Notes: generated from the sequence alone by a model not told the origin. 14,150 nucleotides of DNA from Micractinium sp. NFX-FRZ (GCA_029339195.1 JAPTJF010000779.1:1-14150); one strand, 5' to 3'; positions 1 through 10,400 are shown, counted from the first letter of the stretch. A program made the numbers and translations.

Positions 1-283
1 CTCCCCCTGCAAGGCAGGTTGTGATTGGATGGGTAAGCTTTCAAATTAACGCCCTGCAGGACGCAGCTAGGCAGCAGCGCAGTGGCGGGGGCAGCGCTGC
101 ACGCGCAGCGGCGGGAGCGTAGGACGGGCTGACGGGGGGCGGGGCAGCGCCTGCTACCGCGGCCGAGGTGGGATAGCCAAGCAGGCGTGGCGCCGGCGGC
201 GCGGGTCTGCACATGTGATCCGCCATACGATTGGACCCCGCGCAGAGCTCGCCAAGGGAGCGACTGCCGGCCGGCCAACTCAC

Positions 284-325
284 CAGAAACCCGTCCAAAT
301 AAGCCTGATAGTCGTCGTTTGACAT
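284..325 (-). CDS. First coding exon of a third gene (partial, continues off the left edge)
   Basis: ATG at 325 opens 14 codons reading MSNDDYQAYLDGFL and then a perfect GTGAGT donor in phase 0. The residues are protein-like and the base composition is less biased than in the surroundings. The following intron runs left; possible acceptors are CTGCAG (exon from 53) or CCTTGCAG (exon from 6), which cannot be decided with so little sequence. The product is unknown. The presumed promoter is about 326-660, where I see no other gene. Confidence 0.5.
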
Positions 326-667
326 GTCGACCCAGCGCTCGGTCTAGCAGGATCGGCGGCCGGAAAGCGCCGAGACATCGAAGGACTGGCCTGAGTGCCG
401 CCGCCACCCGTCGCCACAGTGGCAGGAGCGGGCGCGCTAGCGGCAGGGGGTCCCGCTGCTTGGAGCAGCTTGGGTAATGCCCCTGAGGCTTGTCTTGTAC
501 AGCATGGATTCTTGGCTCTGGAGGCCACCCACATACCACCCCGCCGGCCTGTGGAAGTATCGACCAAGCGGCCTTGCAGGCAGCACGGGGCGGGGCCCAC
601 AGGTGGGCAAGACATCGTGTCTGTTCGGTGGCTGTCACTCAAATGGAATGTCAGTGCTGCAAACACT

Positions 668-1798
668 TTACATCGGGTAAGGAGGCACTGTACGGCATGG
701 CTTTCCAGCTTGTGAACACAGTTTCCGACGCTGAGCGCGCATAAGGTCCGTCAGGGCCCCTGGCAACCCCCCTTTGCCGCTCGCCGCCACCTGGCAACGC
801 TCGCGGCAGTGGCGGCGGCAGCGTGTCGCACCTTCATCATTTGGACCGGTCTGTGATCATCAGTTTCTTGTGGCTACGTGCAATGACACATTAACGGAGA
901 CAAGGTGCCTGATGGCGAGAAATTGCAGCAGCGGTGATCGAGATGCAAACAGCGAGGCGGGGCTGGCGCAAATGGCAGGGGGAGCCCGTGACGCTGCTGC
1001 AAGGCAGGGGGAGGGGAGGGTGCGGGGTGGGGGGGAAGTGAGGTGGCGGCTCAGGTGAGTGCATGCTTGAATGCCATCCAGCCAACAATCCAACAAGCCC
1101 GCCTTCCCGCCCGCAAGCAGGACGGCCAGGTGCACTTGCAGACAGCCCCTTCCGCTATTGGCGCCGCATGCGACAGCACACGCAGGCAGTGCAAACGCCA
1201 TGCCCACCAACCTGCCAGTGGCGCCGACAACAGCTGCAGCGATGGGGTGGGGTTGGGCATGGGTGAGACATCTCCCTCCCCCTTTCTGAGAGCACCTGCA
1301 GGAGGACCGGCAGCAGGCAGGGCGGTGGGCAGGTGTCAACTGAAGGGAACAGGGAGTGCACAAGCCGGCAGGCGAGCGGGCAGGCGCGGCAGAGCAGTTG
1401 CATGCCCAGGCCGGCCAGCCGCTGGCCGGCTGGCATGGGCGGGGCCTGCTGCCATTCGCACAAGCACGCCTCAAGGGGCGCCATAATGTTTCCATGTCAA
1501 CCTTGGGTGCCTTCATCAGAGTTGACAGGCCCGTCTGGCTTGATTGAGCGCTGCCTTTGTCTGACGGGTCAAGTGCTGGCCAGCTTTTTTGTTGTTGTCT
1601 GCCCACTTTTAAATTCGTCTCTAACGGCAGAGGAGAAGTAGCTTGCGGCATCGCAGCTGCCAACTGTGGTGGCCATGGCAGCCAGCATGCCAGGCCTTAT
1701 CTGCCAGGCCCGCCAGTGCAATGCTAGCACGGCGGCGGCTGCTCTGCAGGGTGTATGATCATGAGCTGACTGTAGGAGCAGTGCCGTGCTTATTTCAG
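668..1798 (-). terminator. Presumed 3' region of the small gene with distant TGTAA
   Basis: No TGTAA appears on the minus strand after the stop until 672-668, about 1.1 kb away. This implies a long 3' UTR, another poly(A) signal, or a missed exon. An open frame at 1663-860 lacks domain features and is not called. The stretch 1490-1650 is less GC-rich than its surroundings. A G-rich run lies at about 1005-1045. Confidence 0.35.
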
Positions 1799-3685
1799 TC
1801 AGGATGTGCTGCTCCAGCAGGCCAGGCCTGTGCCGCTCGCCCCAGCTAAAGATGAACTCCCTGCTGGCGGCGCTGCTGCTTGTGCCGCTGCTGGTAGCGG
1901 CGCTGCTGCTTGCGCCGCTGCTGGTAGCGGCGCTGCTGCTGGTGTGCTGTCAAACACAAACCATCGCGGCTTGCGCCCTGCAGGCAGGACAGCGGGCCAG
2001 TGCCAGATGTGTGTGCCAATATTAGGAGAGGCTGCAGGGATGGGATTGTGCGCCACCGCACCCACGCAGCACTTGCAGGCGGGGCATTTCACCACAGCAC
2101 TCCACACACCCCACCGATTAAGCATGCACAGCACAGCAGCCCACTGCAGCACAGCAAGCAAGACAGCACCCCACCTGCCGGTGCCAGCTCCAGCTGAGGT
2201 CTATGGCTGGGCAGCGTGTGCACATGCTCCACAAAGGCCTGTGGAACTTGCGTGCATGCCAAGCCCTTCACGCCTCCCTCCTCAACCGCGCACTGCACCT
2301 GCAGGGACACGCCGTGGTGGTCAGGGTGGGGTGCAGGGAGCACGCATGGCACTGACGTGGCAGCAGTGGTGCACACAGGATATGCTGCCAATGTGGCAGA
2401 AACGGTGCAGGTCAGGCATGCACCGGGCGCAGACATGCAGCGTTGCCATGCACTCCTCTGCTGCGCATGCACGGGCCCCGACCTTCTCTGGTGGCGGTTG
2501 GGAGGAGATGAAAGCGGTGCACGCCCGGCATGTGGGTGCACTGTGTGTGAGCTGAGCTTACCTCCCTCCCATCAGGCATGACCACCATCAATGGCGGCGC
2601 CGCTGCTGCTGCAGCGCGTGTTGCCGCTGCTTCGGCCTCCGCCTGCCGCTGTGCCCGCTGCTGCACCCGGCGCTGAAGAAAGTGCGGCTCAGGCTGCGGC
2701 GGATCTGCAGGCGGTAGGGGTGGAGGGAGGCATGAGAGGCCGGGTGGGTTTGGTGCAGGGAGGAGACATTTCCTGCCAGATACTGACAGGCTGGCAGGGT
2801 CGCTGATTGGCGTTGCAACCGGCAGCTCATGCGCCCCGCATGAGGCTGCCACTGCACTTGCGCCCTCAGAGGGCTGCCTGCCTGCCTGCCTGCCTGCCTG
2901 CTCATCTTCCTGCCCCGGCCCCTCGCAACACAACCCAGCCCCTCCTCTGCCTCCCTCTGCTGTTATCACTACCGAATGCCCTGCCACCTTGGATTTGGCC
3001 TGCACCCAGTAGCACCACGCAAACCCAGTATCACCTGACGTACCCGCGTTCAGCATGCGGAAGCGCCAGCGCTGCAAGCTCTCTAAGAACAGGCCGTCTC
3101 TCTGGCCTAGCACGTGGCCGATGGTCCCCAGAACAAGCATAAAGAAGAGGACGCCTAGTATGATGCCTGCCAGCTCGCCGGTGGCAAGGCGGGACGAGTT
3201 GCCGCCAAAGCTGGTGGGCGGCATGGCACCGGCGCCGCCGGTAGCGCTGGTGCCACCATCGAGCGCCGGCGCAGCGGAGGGTGCTGCGTGTAGGGATGAG
3301 CAGTAAGATACAAAATGATTCTGCTGGGTATGAATAAGTGAAGGGCGGATATGGTGGGAGGTCCAGGGGCATGGAAGCTCTTGGCAGGCAAGGAGGCGGT
3401 CACCCACCCCCTCTGGTCATGCCCCTTTGCTGGCACTAGCGGTTGTGCCAGTTGGACCCGCCTGTTCGCCTGCCTCGCGCCCCGCCGCGCTGCTTACACC
3501 AACCCACTACCTTGTGCATGCATCGTGCGCCTCTTCCTGAGTTCCCCAACGTGCCGCAGGAGGGGGTAGGTGGTTTGTGGCGTTCCCGGGCGGGCGCTCA
3601 GCTCATAGGGCGGGCTGTGGAAGGTAAGGGGAACTGCTAGCAAGTAATATCGGCATGCGTATTGTATAAGGAAAGTTAAGGGCAT
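1799..3685 (-). CDS. Predicted single-pass membrane protein, 5 exons
   Basis: Family not recognised. Proposed exons: 3685-3511 (uncertain), 3283-3044, 2704-2562, 2298-2175, 1977-1799, giving 286 residues with matching phases at every junction. Exons 2-5 are well supported by CTGCAG or CGCAG acceptors and donors GTACGT, GTAAGC and GTGGGG. Exon 2 carries NSS (possible glycosylation) and a membrane helix (ELAGIILGVLFFMLVLGTIG, about residues 95-114) followed by a basic/aromatic tail LQRWRFRML. Exon 3 is Arg/Gln/Ala-rich (HFLQRRVQQRAQRQAEAEAA), probably helical, then MVVMPDGRE. Exon 4 begins VQCAVEEGG. Exon 5 has PRWFVFDS, then decapeptide repeats of the type PLPAAAQAAA. The proposed first exon starts MPLTFLIQYACRYYLLAV, which could be a signal peptide, but other first exons are possible. 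It lies just downstream of, and parallel to, the receptor kinase. Confidence 0.6.
1861..1940. repeat. 30-bp coding repeat in the last exon of the small gene
   Basis: Two full 30-bp units (1871-1900 and 1901-1930) plus partial flanking units encode ten-residue repeats of the type APLPAAAQAA near the C-terminus. Unit copies are nearly identical. Confidence 0.85.
2875..2901. repeat. CCTG tetranucleotide tract
   Basis: About six and a half CCTG units inside the intron between exons 2 and 3 of the small membrane-protein gene (3043-2705). That intron shows nothing else. Confidence 0.9.
3176..3241 (-). other. Exon 2 segment around the transmembrane helix of the small protein
   Basis: Covers the extracellular-side linker (PPTSFGGNSSRLATGEL) leading into the helix, whose hydrophobic run continues to about 3110. 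The helix ends in GHVLGQRD. Orientation is inferred from the basic residues after it, which suggest a cytosolic C-terminus. Confidence 0.5.
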
Positions 3686-3929
3686 TTGCCAGTGGTCATG
3701 TTTTGCTTGCTGAGCGCCAGGCTGGCATTTTTGGTTTTTTTGCCGCCCCCCCCCTAGAGTATAACAATATAACAGCATCGACACGCGTGTTGCAGTCCGT
3801 TCACCATCCAGCAACTAAAGGCCAGGCAATCTGAGTGCCCCTGTCGTGCCAGGCACGCACGCAGTGCCGCCGCTGTGGGGGCGCCCCTGCCGTGGCACAC
3901 ACGGATCTGGATGCCGCTCGTGACTATGC
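3686..3929 (-). promoter_or_regulatory. Presumed promoter region of the small membrane-protein gene
   Basis: The gap between the kinase poly(A) signal and the proposed start at 3685. An AT-rich element, GTTATATTGTTATAC on the minus strand (3774-3760), sits about 85 nt upstream of that ATG and could be a TATA-like element. Next to it is a homopolymer C run (plus strand 3746-3754). Confidence 0.35.
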
Positions 3930-4485
3930 TTACACTTCTGCGCCCGCCTTGGAGCGGCAAGCGGCCGTCATAAAATCAACTGGGCAGCGGATCCCACGGT
4001 AAACTCTCGAATCAAATGGCACCAAGTGGGAGGCGCTCGAAACGCAGCCGCTGCCAAAGCCCACGGAGCAGAGTGTGGGTGGCTTGAGAGGGGTATCTAG
4101 AAATGGCAGAACGGGCAGTGCGGAGGAAGTCGGGGGAAAGAAGTTGAAGGGTGATGCCGTGTGAGCCCCAAGGATAGGGAGGGTGCGGACATGTGGGGCA
4201 GGATGTGAGGGGCAGGGTGGGGGGGCGAGGGTGGAGGAAAGGTGGGGTGTGGGTGGGAGAAACAAGGAAAGAAAGAACACTATAACTTGCAACACGAGTA
4301 AACAACAGGGTGCGGTGTCAGTGGGTAGGATGAGCACAAGGGGTTGGGTCGGAGGGCGCAGAGCCGGCAGACACGCCCAAAGAGCGCACGCCGCCTGGCA
4401 AAGTCGCCGCCCAAAGAGCGCACGCCGCCTGGCAACGTCGCGCCAACCACCGAAAGTTGCATGCATGCATCAGTCACAAAGCGTA
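3930..4485 (-). terminator. Kinase 3' UTR with TGTAA polyadenylation signal
   Basis: The first TGTAA after the stop on the minus strand is at 3934-3930, about 550 nt downstream; TGTAA is the usual algal poly(A) signal. The UTR contains the 34-bp duplication and a strongly C/T-rich stretch (about 4110-4290 on the transcript strand; G-rich on the plus strand). The cleavage site is probably 10-20 nt further, near 3915. Confidence 0.6.
4375..4442. repeat. 34-bp tandem duplication in the kinase 3' region
   Basis: Two copies of a 34-bp unit starting GCCCAAAGAGCGCACGCCGC, at 4375 and 4409, differ at only a few bases. They lie about 45-110 nt after the stop codon, in the presumed 3' untranslated region. 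Confidence 0.85.
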
Positions 4486-7400
4486 TCAACTGTGCCCCTT
4501 CAGCTCCTCAAGCTGCTGCATCAGCTGCTGTGCCGTGGGGCGGGCCTCCGGGTCCAAACTCATGCAGGCGGTCACCAGGTCGGCAGCCTCCTGCACAGCA
4601 CAGCACAGCACAGCACAGCAGTTGGGATGCACAGCACCGCACTTGGGTGCGCAGCACAGAAGTTGGATGCACAGCACGGCAGTTGGGTGCACAGCACAGC
4701 GGTTGGATGTGCAGCACGGCAGTTGGATCGTGGGCATAGTGCCAGCCAGGGTGGGTGCAGAGCAGTGCGGTTGGGTGCATAGCACAGCAGGTGGGATACC
4801 GTCTGCCAGGTCGGGTCAAAGCAGGGGATGCAGGCGGCACATCTGTGCGTGTGGCATGAGGCAATATAAGACTCATGCAGTCCCCGCAGCGCCTGAATGC
4901 CAAGCCGCACCTGACCCCAGTCCATGACCGTGGCCAGGGGCGCACCACTGCACCCACCACACCCGATAACCAGGGCACCCCACACACACCTGCGGGCACT
5001 CTTCTGGCACGCGTGGCAGCCGCATCTCGCCGCGCATGGGCGGCTCGCCAGTCAAAATCTCCCACAGAACGACTGCAGGCAGGGTGCAGGAGGAGTGCGG
5101 GCCGTCAGCCGTCTACAGCGGGGGTTGCTGGCAGCGGAAGCGCGGGCAGACTGGCAGGTGGGGGGCCATGCAGGCCCTGCCGGTCGCCTCTGAAGCCAGA
5201 AGGCAAGTGCTGTCTGCCAGCAGCAGTTTCCAGGTACTGTCATGCGAACCTAACAACGCTTAATTCCCAAACACAATGGCGGCGGCACAAACCGCAGAAG
5301 GACACAAGGGCAAATGGGCACCCTGCCCGCCCGGCCAACTGCCGCGCTGCCCCCACCCCACCGCTCCGCAGCCCCCCCCATGCCCTCCGCCAAATGCTGA
5401 AGGTGTCCATGGCAAGGGTGCAGCACTGGCCATGCCACGGTGACCCCTGACTAAAATCACCAGCCAGCCCGCCCCATCTCGCCCACCCATCCACACGGCA
5501 CCTGCCACATGCCACGCATGGCCCATGCATGCATGCCCACCTCCAAAGCTGAAGACATCCACGGCACAGGTGCACTGCTGGCCCACAGTGACAAAATATC
5601 CCACCCCATGCCGCCCACCCCATCCCGTGACCCACCTCCAAAGCTGAAGATGTCCACGGCTGAGGTGCAGCGGTGGCCCATGAGAATCTCGGGAGCCATC
5701 CAGCTGAGGGGCGAGGTGAGGCGGAGGGGGGAATACATGGGTGAGGCAGAGGGGGTGCAGAGGTGCGTGCCCGGGTGGGGTGAAAGGGAGGCAGGTGAGG
5801 CACAAAGCATGGCTAACTGGCTGCATCTGGTGCACTCCTCATCACCACACCCCCTCTCACAATTCACGTTCCCTCCCCCGCCATGCCAAGTACAACTCCC
5901 CTCCCTTCCCCTCCCCCCCTTGCCCACCTGAACGTCCCTACCGTCTTGTCTCCAAGCCCAGACAGGTGGGTGCCGTGCTGCAGGCGGGCCAGCCCAATGT
6001 CCTGTGGAGCAGACGGCGGGGGAGCGGTGTCACAGAGGGTAAGTGAGAAAGGGCAGGCAGGCCAGACTAGGCCAGGGACCGGGGGCAGGTAAGTGAGAGA
6101 GGGTAGGCAGGTCAGACGGCGGGGTGCAGGTGCATGTGAGGAGCAGGCAGGCAGGCCAGACAGGTGACATGTGCCACAAGAGGGCATGCTTGAGAGGTGG
6201 GGGCTGTGTGATGGGTGCGGGCCAGGCCAAGGGCCTTGCCAGCAGTAGAAGGGCGGCGGGGCAGACAGGCAAGTCTGCGAGCACCCTGCGCACGCGCAGC
6301 AGCAGCGGCAGCAGGAGCAGCAGCGGTGCAGCAGCGGCAGCGGCAGCAGGAGCAGCAGCGGCAGCGGCAGCCAGAAACAGCAGCAGCATGATCAGCATCA
6401 GCAACAGCAGCAGCAGCGGCATCAGCAGCTCTGGAGAAGCAGTGGGACTGCTCCCCAGCACCCACCGCCAGCTTTGCGGTGCCGCTTCCGGTCAGCAGCA
6501 CGTTGGACGACTTGACTGCAGTCGGCCAGCAAACAAGAAGCGGGAACAGAGTGAGGAGACGGGGAGGCACATGGCCTGCTGCATGGTGTGGCCGGGCTGC
6601 CACAGGCGCAAGGAAACGCAAGCAAGGCAGCCGCTGCACTGCTTGCTTCACGCAGGTGACACAACGACCAATACTGTACTACAAACAGGGGCTGCAGCTG
6701 CGCTGCATGGCGACGGCGACACCGCTTCCCACAGCCTCCTTGGGGCCCGAGCTGCCAAATGAGCCCGGCTCACCGTCCATGTGCACGCAGCCCTGCATGG
6801 GTTGATGGGGAAGGGGGGACGAGGCGGAGAGCAGCCAGTCGTTCAGCAGGCAGGCAGGCAGGCATGCAGGCAAGTGTACAGGGCATCAGCGCGTCACAGC
6901 CCGAAACACATCTGAGCGCAAAGGCGGGAGCTTGTTGAGAACCTTGGACTGCGCAGTTGTGGGCGCTCACCCTGGAGTGCAGGAAGTTGAGAGCCTTGGA
7001 GATTTCAAGCGCCACGTGGCACCCCCGCCCATACCTGCAGGTGGCAGAGGCAACAGCCGGGGCAGCGTTGCAGCCAGGACCAACAGCAGGGGACCCGCAG
7101 CAACACCAGCAAGCTACGGCAGCAGGCCGCCTGCGGCAGCTAGCATCCCGCTGTTGCGTTCGAGCTGCAGGGCATGCTGCCGCCCTGCTGGCTAAGCTGC
7201 ACAACCTCATCCCAATGTCCCTGCCCACGCTCCGCTATGTGCTCACCATCCAAACAGCCGCTTGTCTGTGCCAGCGTACTTGAGCTGCAGAGCGCTGTGC
7301 AAGTCGCGGCCGCTGCAGCAGAGGGGGCGGGCGGGGCACGACAATGGGTCGGCAACCGCTGGCGGCAGGGCAACTTAGAAACATGGGGGGCGTGAGGCAG

Positions 7401-10400
7401 GGGACGCCTCAGCCCCCGCCACTGAAGGCCGCACACAATGCGGGGAGCAGCGGGCCCTTTTGCACACACACTCAAACGCCTGCCGGTCTGAGGCGTGATT
7501 GCATTACTCCGTCTGCTGCCGTCACAACGGCACCGGGCACGGTGACTGCCTGGGCAGTATTCTCCGAGCACACATGCAATTTCTGTTGTGGCAACCCAGC
7601 AACACCGCACGGTATTGCCTGCGAACGTGACTTGCAGCACGCATGCGCGCCACAGCACCGCCGGAGGGTCGTGGTGTCCCCGCCACTTGCCCACACAGCA
7701 GCAACAAAGAAGAGCTGAACCTGCCATGGTGCTCGCCCGTACCGGCTCAGATGTCCAACCTTGCACAGCACAGCACAGCACAGCACGGTTCCGCCACAGA
7801 AACAGAGGAGCAAACACACAGCGGCGCCTGCCGTGGCAAGCACACCCACCTATGGGCCTGCCACAGAAACAGAGGAGAACACACAGGGCAGGCACACCCA
7901 CCTGCAGTACTCCATCAGCAGTATGCCTCTGGGTCCAGACAGCGCCACGCCGTACAGCCCCACCACGTGGGCGTGCCGCAGCTGGTGCAGCCGCTCCGCC
8001 TCCTGCAAGCGGCAGCAGTGGCGGCAGGGGCAGGGGCAGGTGGAGGGGGGAGCGAGGCAGCTGATACAGCGTGGCATGAGCATGGTGCAGCTGGGGCGGG
8101 CGCTCCGCTTCTGCAAGCGGCAGCAGCACTGGCGGTAAGGGGCAGGCGTGGGGTAGGTGCACCGCCGGGCTGCGCTGAGAGTGTGCGGTGCTGCCGGCAT
8201 GCGACCAGCCTGGTACTCAGCCACTCATTGCTGCCCTGCCTCCCCCTCGCAAGGCACTCTCGACACGTGTGATGTCTCAGAAGCTATACACATGCATGCT
8301 ACTTTATATTTGCCATGTACCCACCGTGATGAACAGCTCCTGCACCGCCGGGCTGCGCCCCAGGTCCACCTCCTTGGCCGCCACCACCTCCCCCCTGTAC
8401 TTGCACTTGAACACGGTTGCGCTGCAGGCACGGTACGCGGTGGGGGCGGGAGGGCAGGCTGGGGGGTCAGGCGGGCGAGGCCAGTAAGCGGGGCGGTGGG
8501 CGGGCCCAGCGGCTGCACAGCAGCAGGGGCACCAGGGGCAGCAGGGGCAGCAGGGGCACATGGCGGCGATCACCAGGCGCCCAATCCCAGCAGCAGCAGC
8601 TGCGGCAGCGGCACACGGCAGGGCGGCCGGCAGCGGCACAGGGCACGGCGGCCGGCAGCAGCAGCGGCAGCAGCGGCAAAGCCACGGCAGCCAGCGGCGC
8701 AGCCGGCGCTCACCTGGCGCCCGACCCGATCTCCTGGGGTGCCCCGTTGGGCCAGCGGAGGAACGTGATGTCCTCTATGTCCACCAGCCAGCCCCGGAGG
8801 CCGTCAGACAGGGCGTGTGGGGAGATGATGGAGTGTTCCCTCAACAGCTCCCCCCCGGCATCCGACCCTCCCCAGCTCATGTTTGCATCCTGCTCCGCCA
8901 CGTGCTGTGCCAGCTCAGGCAGCGCATGTGAGGCCGACGTGCCGCCAGAGGAGGGGCTCTGGAGCAGCACAGAGCCCAGTGCGGAGCCCAGGGTGCCGCC
9001 GCTGCCGCCGTCGTGGGAGGGGGGTACCGACGGGCCCGAGGGCGAGGCTGAGGAGGCCGATGGGGAGGCGCTGCGCTGCTGCTGCTGCTGGGACGCCACG
9101 CGGGCCCTGGCTGCCGCAAAGGGGCTGGCAGCAATGCCGAGCGCAGTATAGCTGCTGCCGCTGCTGCGAGCGGGCCCGCCGGCAAAGGGGCTTGCGGCAC
9201 TGCTGCCGCTGCCGCGGGCGGGGCCGCCGGCAAAGGGGCTTGCGGCACTGCTGCCGCTGCCGCGACGTGGCCCGCTGGCAAAGGGGCTCAGCGTCCCGCT
9301 GCTGCGGCCTGGCCCGCCAACAGCGGGGCCCACCAGTGGGCCGCTGCTGCCGGTGTGTCCTCCAGCAAAGGGGCTAAACGTGAGGCTGCCGCCGGCGGCG
9401 GCCAGTGGGGCAGCTGATGGGGCGTGTGCCGGGTGGCACACACTGCGGTACCGCTCGCCCCCTGCGCTGCTCACGCTCGATGTGGAGATTACCGTTGCCC
9501 CCGAGGGCGGAGCGCTGCCTCTGCCCTGTCCGGCACCGCTGGCGCCGCCGCTGCCGCCGCTGGGCGGGATGCCGACAGCAACCAGGCCGCCGCACTCACT
9601 GGCGTCTGCAATCTTGCTGTCCCCTTGCCCCGGCTCACAGCTGCCGGAACGGGTGCCCGCCGCACTTCCTACCCCCACGGCGCGCCCCCGGCGGTGCAGC
9701 ACCGTCCAGATGGCAGCCGCAGCTACCGCCACCGTTGCCACTGCCCCGACTGCAATGCCAGCAATGGCCCCCGCTGACAGGCTGCTGCCGCCGCTGTCGC
9801 CGCCGTCTTGCTGGTCCGGCGGGGCTGGCGGCTGCCCGCCTGGCGCTGCCCCATCCAGCGTGTACAGCGCATTTGTGGGGCTCAAACCAATTGAGGCAGG
9901 GTCGATGGCAGCCTTCAGGACAGCCTCTGCTGAGCCGTTGGGTTGGACTGCAGCGCAGCGGCGCTCGGGGAGGAGGCCAGGACGTGAGCGGTGGGGCGGG
10001 GCAATGCGGGCGGGAGGTGTAGGGCACCAGACGGTGAGCTGCGGAGCCACCCAACCCACCGCCTCGTGCCCAGGCGCATCCTGCTGCACCACCACCCCAC
10101 TGGAAGTCCACCCGAGCCGTGCAGCTGCTCCCATCCATCCCCTAGCAAGAACGTAAGGGTCAGGAGTTTCAAACCCTGAAACCCTAAAACCCTAAACCCT
10201 GAACCCTACCTACCTGTGGTGATCAGGAAGCCCACGCACTCCGGGGTGCACTGGCAGGCCTGCCCAATCTCCTCCATCGTGCCCGCCACCGCGCACTCCT
10301 GGGACTCAGGCCTGCATGGGGGGGGCGGGAACAGGCAGCGGGGCCAGGCAGCGGCGGCGTGCTGTTGGTTCCCAGGCAGCTGCCTCCAAGAGGAGCGCTG

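Larger units (their letters stand above)
4489..8800 (-). other. TKL-type kinase domain
   Basis: Spans the end of exon 9 to exon 19. Subdomains in order: a WLVDIEDITF lead-in; glycine loop IGSGASATVF (third Gly is Ala833); VVAAKEV with the ATP-binding Lys848; alpha-C Glu865 in FITEAERLHQLRHAHVV; hinge LLMEYC; ALNFLHSR; catalytic loop CVHMDVKSSN with Asp947, Lys949 and Asn952; DIGLA (Asp965); GTFSWMAPE; VDIFSFGVVLWEILTGEPP; and DPEARPT with Arg1056. The key Lys, Glu and both Asp residues are present, so it is predicted active. GTFSWMAPE and FSFGVVLWEILTG are typical of plant and algal TKL/Raf-like kinases. Confidence 0.93.

Noticed and set aside
860..1663. Minus-strand open frame of 267 codons
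   Set aside because: Begins at a non-ATG codon, is mixed in character (Cys/Pro/Ala-rich in one part, AT-richer in another), and no motif or splice logic supports it.
2412..3407. Continuous minus-strand frame of 331 codons over the membrane helix
   Set aside because: Starts at GTG and runs through the intron 3043-2705 by chance; splice sites with matching phase give a better model.
4591..4722. CRISPR-like array
   Set aside because: Units are head-to-tail with no unique spacers; it is a minisatellite inside an intron of a nuclear gene.
6120..6187. Possible fourth exon copy (exon 16, HLSGL) in intron 15
   Set aside because: Only about 11 consecutive matching bases in a biased region; below what I can trust.
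6112..6651. Long frame with Cys/Ala runs over the CAG tract
   Set aside because: The tract is intronic: exon 15 (KSSNVLLTGSGTAKLA) joins exon 16 (DIGLA) directly in phase 0.
7140..8162. Minus-strand open frame of 340 codons across introns 10-12
   Set aside because: It is a read-through of introns; true exons 11 and 12 are in other frames here. It did reveal the EAERPPQLHHAHA exon copy.
8417..10156. Long plus-strand open frames (8417-9151, 9353-10156)
   Set aside because: They lie antisense to the large exon 9 and have composition typical of reversed GC-rich coding sequence. They lack a domain and have no supporting splice pattern.
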